DNA from: Amorphochlora amoebiformis | Taxonomy: Eukaryota > Cercozoa > Chlorarachniophyceae | Direction of reading: 5' to 3' | Assembly: GCA_054601695.1 (NCBI GenBank) | Contig: BAAHQB010000202.1 | Coordinates: forward strand, 1-64,000 | Length of the DNA stretch: 64,000 bases | In this document: positions 1 through 64,000 of the stretch, one piece after another | Layout: each line of letters begins with the position of its first letter | Numbering within the stretch: the first letter of the stretch is position 1 | Position numbers and translations under genes: made by a program | The notes under the pieces: generated by a model | The model's database searches: none | What the model was told of the DNA's origin: nothing | The model's input: only the letters and a program-made list of their open reading frames with translations

Positions 1-281
1 ACCTACACACTATCCCTAACCCTAACCCGAACCCTAATCCTAACCCGAACTATAACCCTAACCCGACACCCTAACCCCTTACCCTAACCCTAACCCTAAC
101 CCTAACCCTTACCCTCACCCTAACCATAACCGTAACCCTAAACATTACCATTACCCTAACCCCCTAACCCTGACCCTAACCCTAATCCTTACCCTTACCC
201 TAACCATAACCCTAACCCGAACGATAACCCTAACCCTAACCCTAACCCTAACCCTAACCCTAACCCTAACCCTAACTCTAG
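1..281. repeat. Degenerate telomere-type (CCCTAA)n tract
   Basis: Imperfect CCCTAA units with variants such as CCCGAA, CCTTAC and CATAAC run up to an AG that opens the first recognisable exon. The tract is probably the 3' part of an intron of the gene at 282-2288, not a chromosome end, because many similar tracts occur in introns across the window. Confidence 0.85.
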
Positions 282-2288
<2,007 letters not shown>

Positions 2289-2461
2289 CTTCGCAAGTTT
2301 CTTTTCAGTTTCTACCAACTTTTCCCGAAGTTTTAATCTGTGCATCAAAGGTGATGAAAGAGCTTGTTTGGTAAGAATTGATCGTATAGTCATGGTAACG
2401 CGTTATTATATATACTACTAGACTAGTATAATTACACTAGTTATATCATATGATACATCTA

Positions 2462-2520
<59 letters not shown>

Positions 2521-3436
2521 CCGATGATTATATATCTAGTATATGGGGTTGTCGTAATCTTATTATAGTCTAGACGGTCCCGCGGTAAGCGCGTCACTGT
2601 GGGACAGCTGAGCATTCATTTCATGTATATACAATGTATGACGTACATCTACTTATGATATAGATCTCAGATTTGAAAGATTCATGAACTTTTAGTAGTC
2701 TAATATAGAAATATTTTAGAGTGATATTCTCACAAACTTATACTTTAAAATTTGGCATAGATATCCATGATTAGCTGATCAAAGGTACGCCGAGTTAGAC
2801 CGAACAAAGGTTGTCGATGACGTGTGTTGAGACGATCTCTAGATCTATCAAATAATCGAAACCTGAAGCCAATGATTGCCCAGCCTCGCGCGTTGTATCT
2901 CGACATTTTCCTTGCGGACTAGTTTCTTTCCCTGCCTATCCAGGTAAGGTGAAAACCATTTCCCCTTCATACACCGTCAAGAACTCTATAAAATTCGGCT
3001 TATCAATCATAAACGTCTTCAAATAATCCTGTGATTGTCCTTTTTCAAGCAATTTTTCCATCGGAGGGCTGATCGTTGGCAATGTCGCGGCTAATATCTG
3101 CATATATCTTACATTTTCGGGCATGCTCAGCTTCCTTCAGGCATTCTGACTCCATTTCTGAGTGACACCTTCTTCAGCTTTTCGAATGTACTTCATCAGA
3201 AGCAGGGCCACTCTTGGAATCAATCGTCGACATCACTGTTGGCCATTGATACACGTGTCAGAGGTTTACTAATAGAGGTTTAAGACTCCTTATGCCTAGT
3301 GTGACCTACCGTGAAGTCACATCTAATCACGTTCTATGCACGTGTAAAAAAGCACCGGACTGTGACATTGCGTTACAATCAGCTCTGTCACGTCGAAGCC
3401 GGAAGAAACACGTCACACTGAGGACGGAGACGTTGT
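2289..3436. other. Intergenic region between two same-strand genes
   Basis: Mostly complex AT-rich sequence with one (TA)n tract at 2464-2515. On the minus strand 2936-3124 is open for 62 codons, and overlapping coding-like pieces in the other minus frames continue to about 3240; this could be a decayed gene or an unrelated exon. Two CACGTG hexamers (3252-3257 and 3339-3344) sit 100-190 bp before the next ATG and are candidate G-box/E-box sites for the downstream gene. Confidence 0.5.
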
Positions 3437-9667
<6,231 letters not shown>

Positions 9668-9691
9668 GTTTATTACGAGGCAATCACCTAA

Positions 9692-9881
9692 CCCTAACCC
9701 TAACCCTAACCCTAACCCTAACCCTAACCCTAACCCTAACCCTAACCCTAACCATTATCCACTCAAGCACTAACCCAACCCTAACCCTAACCCTAATCAT
9801 TACCACAACCCTAACCCTAATTCTAATCCTAACCCTAACCCTAACCCTAACCCTAACCCCTAACCCTAACCCTAACCCTAG
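9692..9881. repeat. CCCTAA intron
   Basis: Telomere-type repeat with few variants, ending CCCTAG immediately before the next exon. Confidence 0.85.
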
Positions 9882-16788
<6,907 letters not shown>

Positions 16789-16807
16789 GTAGTGTAAGAG
16801 GAGGTGC

Positions 16808-16839
<32 letters not shown>

Positions 16840-16850
16840 GAGAGAGAGAA

Positions 16851-16947
<97 letters not shown>

Positions 16948-17167
16948 AGAGAGGGAAAAGCGAACGAGAGCGAGACAAAATCCGGCGAGTGAATGAGAGA
17001 GCGAGAGGAAGAGATATATATATATATATATATAGAAGCGAGGAGAGAGAGATATATCGTATGCCTGGCAAACAAAGAGGGAGAAAACCTTCTAAGGGCT
17101 TCGAGTGCCTATACTTATATGGAAAGTAGTATGAGAGAGAGAGAGCGGGCGAGACCGAGAGGGAGAT

Positions 17168-17198
<31 letters not shown>

Positions 17199-17552
17199 GC
17201 GAGAGAGAGAGCGCGAGAGAGAGAGAGAGAGCGAGAGAGAGAAAGAGCGAGCGAGAGAGAGAGAGCGAGCGAGAAAGAGAGAGCGAGCGAGAGAGAGAGA
17301 GCGAGAGAGAGAGAGAGAGAACGAGAGAGAGAGAGCGAGAGAGAGAGAGAGAGCGCGAGAGAGCGAGAGAGAGAGAGCGAGAGAGAGAGAGAGCGAGGGG
17401 GAGAGAGAGAGCTAATGAGAGAGAGAGAGTGAGAGAGAAAGAGCTAATGAGAGAGAGAGGGGAGGACAGAGAGAGGCCTATCTGTAAAAATGTATAATAT
17501 ATATATATATATATATAAACATACGTATATGTAATATGTGTATATATAAATA

Positions 17553-17616
<64 letters not shown>

Positions 17617-17688
17617 TATATATGTATATATATATATATATAAATATATATAAATATGTATATTTACAAATATATATATATACATATG

Positions 17689-17722
<34 letters not shown>
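16789..17722. repeat. (GA)n/(TA)n intron with a long 3'-edge exon copy
   Basis: GA-rich arrays at 16800-17010 and 17130-17475 flank a degenerate, roughly 70-nt copy (about 17057-17127) of the 3' portion of exon 16708-16788, from TATGCCTG to ATGGAAA and a GTAGT donor. The rest is (TA)n. Confidence 0.8.
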
Positions 17723-25298
<7,576 letters not shown>

Positions 25299-26428
25299 AG
25301 GAAGCACTACCCATCAAGCCGGAGGCCGAATTATTTTTTTTTTTTCGAGATACAGGGCACCATTATGGCGGTGTACATGTTCCGAGTCTTGAATGTATTG
25401 ATCAAATTCGTATGTATATATCAAGAATAGTGCCAACGCAATCTTTAAAAAGTTACTAAGATAATATCTACATAATCGATAATTCGATATCTAGATAATT
25501 ACTATATATATATATATATATATAATTGCTAGAATTGATATCTAGATATGGTACCCTAGCTAGCCTAGGCTAGAATCTTATCATTAAATATTGTAACTAA
25601 TATGCTATAGTTCAATTGAATATTTCAATAATCTCAATAAATACACCTAGATTAAATATTTTAAACCCCCTGAATCTAGTGAGAGTCATATCTAGCATAC
25701 TCCAGATATGGTACTAGAACTGGTGACATTCTCAATATTCCAAGATATACTTTCCACTATGATTCATTCTATCGCCGAAGAATTATGTTCAAATATGTAG
25801 CAGTTTGCAGTATCGTATGGATTTATTCTAGCACTATCGCCTAAAAATAATAAGTTCAGATATAACAATTTTAGGTAAAATCGATCGGGTCAAGTTTGAT
25901 TAATGCTCAAATTAACTGATGGTTCGAAGCTTAGGTCTATAGACCTAAAAAACACTCCGAGAAGCTAGAGAAGACACGTGTAACCTTCAATAGTAAAGAC
26001 AGTGACACGTGTAACCTTTAATAGTAAGACAGGGACACGTGTCATCTTTTAGTATTGGCACGTGCACACCGCTCGGAAGAGTGATTGCTGTTAGATCCCG
26101 GCCCGAAAGAGTAGTTTTTTTAAGTATTTCGTATATACTTGTGTTGTGTAGATCAAAGTATACTTATGTAGATGTAGATTATGATACATATATGTATGTG
26201 TATGTATATATATGTATATATGTATATACATATATATATATACATACACATATATATACATGTAATATATATGCATGATTTGTGTGTATTTGTTTAGATT
26301 GCATGTAGTTTTATTTGAATAATATTCTACATACATATATATATACATATATATATACATATATATATAATATGTGTGTGTACATATATATATATATATA
26401 CATATATATAATATATATGTACATATTA

Positions 26429-26460
<32 letters not shown>

Positions 26461-26731
26461 CACACCATATAAAATAAATATACATATAAACATAATACTT
26501 AATATATATATATATATACATTCGTACTTTTTTAAATGAAACTATAAATATGTCTGGTACATCGCAATAAAACGATAGCTATAGATATCATATATTATAT
26601 GTATATATATTATATTTTATATGTAGATATATCACATATCATATGTATAATATATACATATATATATATATAGATACATATATATATATATATACATATA
26701 CATAAACATATATATATATATATATATAACA
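25299..26731. other. Intergenic region between convergent genes
   Basis: Mainly complex AT-rich sequence following the TGA at 25296-25298. A T13 run is at 25335. Near 25965-26065 ACACGTGT occurs three times in 30-35 bp units containing GTAACCTTYAATAGTAA, followed by GGCACGTGCAC. From 26038 about 50 codons are open on the plus strand (SSFSIGTCTPLGRVIAVRS...) without a clear start or partner exon; not called. The remainder is (TA)-rich. Confidence 0.6.
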
Positions 26732-31157
<4,426 letters not shown>

Positions 31158-31159
31158 CT

Positions 31160-31212
<53 letters not shown>

Positions 31213-31220
31213 ATGTGTAC

Positions 31221-31254
<34 letters not shown>

Positions 31255-31299
31255 GTAACGTATAAACTAATGGTAGATAGAGTTATACGACTAGTGACC

Positions 31300-31545
31300 T
31301 CGGAACCCAAAGTAACCTCGAAACCCAAGCGACCTCGGAACCCAAGTGACCTCGGAACCCATGTGACCTCGTAAACTACGTGACCCGGGAATCCACGTGA
31401 CCTTGGGACCCAAGTTTCCTCGGAACCCAAGTTTCCTCGGAACCCAAGTTTCCTCGGAACCCAAGTGAAGTGACCTCGGAATCCAAGTGGCCTCGGAACC
31501 CAAAGTGACTTCGGAACCCAAAATGACCTCGGAACCCAAGGATTC
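31300..31545. repeat. 17-bp minisatellite open in several minus-strand frames
   Basis: About 14 units of ACCTCGGAACCCAAGTG type on the plus strand. On the minus strand its three frames read [12 protein letters not shown] and TWVPRS type repeats. It lies between the RD exons and the first RS microexon and joins neither in phase, so it is treated as intronic. Confidence 0.8.
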
Positions 31546-31696
31546 CGGAAGCATATGACCGTCGCAAGATGTTATTCATATGTGTGTAGTGTATTCCGTA
31601 CTGGTGCGTTAACAATATATGTATGTCATATAGGTTAGAAAATATGTGTAAATGTTATATATAGATTACTTTTTTTGGGTTGTCTATACGCACTGG

Positions 31697-31733
<37 letters not shown>

Positions 31734-31735
31734 AA

Positions 31736-31794
<59 letters not shown>

Positions 31795-31823
31795 ATATAT
31801 GTATATTATATACACATGTATAC

Positions 31824-31855
<32 letters not shown>

Positions 31856-31856
31856 C

Positions 31857-31908
31857 CTGTGATAGTCTATTCTCCTACCCCTCTCTCTCCTTCCGTATCG
31901 ATAAGGAC

Positions 31909-31955
<47 letters not shown>

Positions 31956-32059
31956 ATATGTATATATATATTTAATATGTGTGTATTCATAATTATAAAT
32001 GTACATATTCGAAACATGTATGAGCACATTTTTTTTAATATATGTAAATATATAATATG

Positions 32060-32121
<62 letters not shown>

Positions 32122-32171
32122 GTATGTATGTACATAAATGCATTTGTACATGAGTATTATGTATTATGTAT

Positions 32172-32207
<36 letters not shown>

Positions 32208-32507
32208 CACGAAAGCACAAACATGTAGGTAACAATTATATATATATATATATATATATGTATATTCATTTATATATGTGTATATTTATATCACATATTA
32301 TAAAATAGATATATAGATACATACTCATAATGATATAAATACATATGTATTACCTATCCCGACGTCCCCTATCCCCACGCCTGGCGAAAAAAAAAATAAA
32401 AAATTGAGAGAAAAAATCGCCAAACTTTCTCCTTATATCCTATCCTTCATATATACATACATATATATATGTATATATGTATATACATATATATATATAT
32501 ATATTGT

Positions 32508-32545
<38 letters not shown>

Positions 32546-33164
32546 TGTCATATATATATATATATATATATGTAATATACATATCTATATATATATATAA
32601 CAATACAGACATATTATATATATATATATATATATATATTCATTTGTTGACATAGATATATATATATATATATATATGTATTCATTTGTTTATATATACT
32701 ATGCATATATCTACATACACATTTATATATACATATATAATATATATATATATATTCATACATATACATACTTTTTAACTCATAAAAAGGTCACACCTGT
32801 CACGCCCAATGTCACGCCCCCTGTCACTCCCTCTGTCACGCGCCCTGTCACGCGCCCTGTCACGCCCCCTGTCACGCCCCCTGTCACGCCCCCTGTCACG
32901 CTCTCGGTCTCTGCTCAAAACATATCAGTAACAACATATTATAGTAAGAAATCTATCAATCCGAATAGAGATCACCTGTCCTCCCCTCTGTCACGCCCTC
33001 TGTCACGCTCGCTGTCACGCCCTTGGTCACGCCCTTGGTCACGCTCTCTATCACGCTCGCTGTCACGCTCTTTGTCACGCTCTTTGTCACGCCCGCTGTC
33101 ACGCTCTTTGTCGCGACCGCTGTCACGCTCTCTATCACGCCCCTTGTCACGCCCTTCGTCCGAG
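31857..33164 (-). CDS. SR-cyclophilin gene, RD/RE repeat exons
   Basis: Exons 32976-33164, 32797-32910, 32354-32380 and 31857-31907, all phase 2 in and phase 2 out. The first two are a 12-bp minisatellite read as R-D-x-E/G tetrapeptides ([12 protein letters not shown] type), 62 and 37 codons between the split codons. The next two give RGDRGRRD and [16 protein letters not shown]. Each exon ends in AG, half of an Arg/Ser codon completed by the next exon. Other frames of the minisatellite are also open, but only this one connects KYRR upstream to the RS units downstream. Confidence 0.88.
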
Positions 33165-33324
33165 CTGGGGCTAGGGCTACGGTTAGGGTTAGGGCTGGTT
33201 AGGGTTAATGTTAAGAGTTAGGGTTAACTCTAATCCTAACCCTAACCCTAACCCTAACCCTAACCCTAATCCCAACCCGAATCTAGTCATAAGGTCTTAC
33301 TACTCCTAACCCTAACCCTAACCA

Positions 33325-33386
33325 TAGCCCCACCCTGTGGAGGAGTCAATGGTCCTAGGACTAAGACATCTGAATAATCTGATCCT
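33325..33386 (+). repeat. Dispersed 45-60 bp element
   Basis: Starts AGCCCCACCCTGTGGAGGAG, then TCAATGGTCCTAGGACTAAG and TGAATAATCTGATCC into CCCTAA. Antisense to the cyclophilin gene. Confidence 0.88.
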
Positions 33387-33490
33387 AACCCTAACCCTAC
33401 CCCTAACCCTAACCCTAACCCTAACCCTAGCCCTAGCCCTAACCCTAACTCTAACCCTCACAAAGAGAAACTAAGGCTAAAAGAGCATAC

Positions 33491-37059
<3,569 letters not shown>

Positions 37060-37084
37060 CTGACAACACACGTCGGATCATAAT

Positions 37085-37440
37085 AGGGTTAAAATTAGGA
37101 TTAGAGGGTTAGGATTAGAGGGTTAGGATTAGGATTAGAGGGTAAGGATTAGGATTAGAGGATTTAGGTTAGGACCAAGAGGGTTAATGCTGGGAAAGAT
37201 TAAGATGAAAGGATTAAGCTGAAGATTAAAGGGTTAGGATTAGGATTAGAGGGTTAAGGTTAGGATTAGAGGATTAAGGTCAGGATTAGAGGGTTAATGT
37301 TAGGGATTAGTGGGTGAAGATGAGGACTAGAGGGTTAAGGTTAGGATTAGAGGGTGAAGCTTAGGATTAGAGGATTAAGGTTAGGATTAGAGGGTTTAGG
37401 TTGGATTAGGGGATTTAAAGTTAGGATTAGAGGGTGAAGG
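37085..37440. repeat. TTAGGATTAGAGGG minisatellite
   Basis: A degenerate relative of the telomere repeat, with units of 12-20 bp around GGATTAGAGGGTTAGG, in the intron between exons 37548-37598 and 37016-37059. Confidence 0.85.
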
Positions 37441-37547
37441 TAAGGGCTGGAATTATCAGTCAGGGCTAGGGTGAGAGATGAGATTATGTCTGGTTATAGG
37501 GTTAGGGTTAGGGTTAGGGTTAGGGTTAGGGTTAGGGTTAGGGTTAC

Positions 37548-41600
<4,053 letters not shown>

Positions 41601-41667
<67 letters not shown>

Positions 41668-41789
41668 CTTTTGTGTGTCTATATATATATACATATATAT
41701 ATGTAACATATACACATATATATGTAAACATATATATGTATATGTATATATTGTATACATATATATGTATATATATATACATATATGAT

Positions 41790-41832
<43 letters not shown>

Positions 41833-41838
41833 TGTGTA

Positions 41839-41927
<89 letters not shown>

Positions 41928-42937
41928 TATATGTCATATTATATTTATATATATATATATATATATATACATATACAAACATGTATGTGTACACACGCAC
42001 ACATTCATACATGCGTACGCATATCACGTGATTTGAGGCGAACAAGAGGGAGGGGTGTTTTATCGAGAATACATAAGTATTTTATAATTGAGTCCTTATT
42101 CACACTTTATACATATCCGTGTGGAAAATACAAATTTTCAGATCTCCCGATTTAATATTATTGTCCTCTCTCTCTCTCTCCCCAACCCCCCTCCCCCTCT
42201 ACTCTCAATCTCCTCACCTCTCTACCTCTCCCCCCCCGAGGACAGAGAGAAATGAGAGAGGACGGGGGTGGGGTAAGAGAGAAGAGAGAGGATAAATCTA
42301 AATCCGGAAAATTCCTCGATTTTTCTTTCATTCTTCTTTGTTTTTTCTTGGAATTTCGATACATTTATCAATATAGACATATATATGTCAAATCTGTATA
42401 GGCTAGTGGAAAATAAGGCGGGAATGACCGATTATTTGGCTGGTTTGAGCCGTGCGGCGGCCACGCAAGTGTGATGGCTTGGGTGCCGAGGATAGTGTGA
42501 CATGGCCGACTGTCACAGATTCCCGAAAAGATTCTAAAAGGAACTTTCAACGGAGATATTTGGATATCTTAAAAAGATATAAATGTATGCATCTTGTGAT
42601 TCTTGTCGCCGAAGTTGTCGGGAATTCAAAAATTGACTCTCGGAACCGAAAAGATTATTAAGAGCAGATATCCAGGATCCTATATTAAGTATATCTAAAG
42701 TAGATATACTCCTCCGATAAGATATCTTAAAAACATATATCCGCCATATTTATTTCCAATATCCAATATCCATCACTCAACATCCTAGCTTCCGACCTAG
42801 TCGTCTGGCCTGCTTCCATCCTGTGTTCCAGGCTGGGGAGGGCCTCCAATCCCTCTGTTTCTCCAACAACTCTTCCCCCCACCCGCCAAAATCCACCTGA
42901 CTACGTATCAACCAGGAAACCGTCCCTATCCAACGCC
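41601..42937. promoter_or_regulatory. Shared upstream region of two divergent genes
   Basis: Start codons of the SR-cyclophilin (41600, minus) and sulfurtransferase (42938, plus) face away from each other across 1.3 kb. The left 400 bp are (TA)n/(TG)n; the rest is complex, with ATCACGTGAT at 42023-42032, a pyrimidine tract at 42164-42235 and a purine tract at 42240-42295. No start site can be placed. Confidence 0.55.
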
Positions 42938-45791
<2,854 letters not shown>

Positions 45792-45925
45792 GTACTAGAA
45801 AGAGATATGTCTCTGTTTTTCCCTTCCCTCATCTTTCTTCTCAACCTAACCCTAACCCTAACCCTAACCCTAACCCTAACCCTAACCCTAACCCTAACCC
45901 TAACCCTAACCCTAACCCTAATTAG

Positions 45926-63810
<17,885 letters not shown>

Positions 63811-63929
63811 CTGGTAGGGGTTAGGGTTAGGGTTAGGGTTAGGTGTTGGTAGACATTAAGGTATTATATCTGTCTATATATATATAAATATAAATCTTTA
63901 TACATATATATATATATATATATGTATTG

Positions 63930-63981
<52 letters not shown>

Positions 63982-64000
63982 ATATATGCATGCACATATA
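63811..64000. other. TTAGGG and (TA)n, right edge
   Basis: Telomere-type repeat to 63841, a 30-bp unique break, then (TA)n. Probably the next upstream nitrite reductase intron; no exon is visible. Confidence 0.6.

Noticed and set aside
1-281. Chromosome end (true telomere) at the left edge
   Set aside because: The repeat is degenerate, similar tracts occur in introns throughout, and an exon follows directly.

Overview
This is nuclear DNA of an intron-rich eukaryote. The window carries TTAGGG/CCCTAA telomere-type repeats throughout, long (TA)n, (GA)n and (ATT)n arrays, and genes cut into many exons of about 15-110 nt. One gene is a ferredoxin-type assimilatory nitrite reductase, which points to a nitrate-assimilating, plastid-bearing organism, most likely a microalga. 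Species and lineage cannot be fixed from the window alone. The apparent long ORFs (YIYI, SLSL, VRVR, LTLT, NPNP, poly-Y) are simple-repeat read-through and are not genes.

Reading between the repeats gives five split genes with consistent splice phases. (1) 282-2288 (+): 3' end of an unrecognised soluble helical protein. (2) 3437-25298 (+): a predicted seven-pass membrane protein with a long Ser/Thr/Asn-rich tail; about 27 exons, 460 codons if spliced as proposed. (3) 41600-26732 (-): an SR-cyclophilin, a complete peptidyl-prolyl isomerase domain followed by Lys-rich, RD/RE and RS repeats; 29 exons totalling 1506 nt (501 codons plus stop). (4) 42938-53249 (+): a two-domain rhodanese-type sulfurtransferase with active-site motif CGSGWRS and a Thr-Cys-Pro repeat tail; 14 exons, 1314 nt. 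(5) 63810-55600 (-): the C-terminal part of nitrite reductase, 13 exons, 666 nt, running in from beyond the right edge.

Layout. Genes 3 and 4 diverge from a shared 1.3 kb upstream region (41601-42937). Genes 2 and 3 converge on 25299-26731, and genes 4 and 5 converge on 53250-55599. Most intergenic DNA is ordinary AT-rich complex sequence, whereas the microsatellites and telomere-type arrays lie mainly inside introns. Introns typically read GTATATA...TATAG or GTAACCCTAA...CCCTAG, so the repeat itself supplies the splice signals and, for CCCTAA, a CTAAC branch-point-like motif.

The most striking pattern is that many introns hold truncated copies of the neighbouring exon edge. Copies of an exon's 5' edge, with its AG acceptor, lie upstream of that exon. 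Copies of its 3' edge, with its GT donor, lie downstream. This is seen in all of the four longest genes and in gene 1, on both strands. In the RS tail of the cyclophilin gene similar units form a series of mostly 30-nt, phase-2 microexons that may be functional. No mobile element, CRISPR array, rRNA or tRNA is supported.
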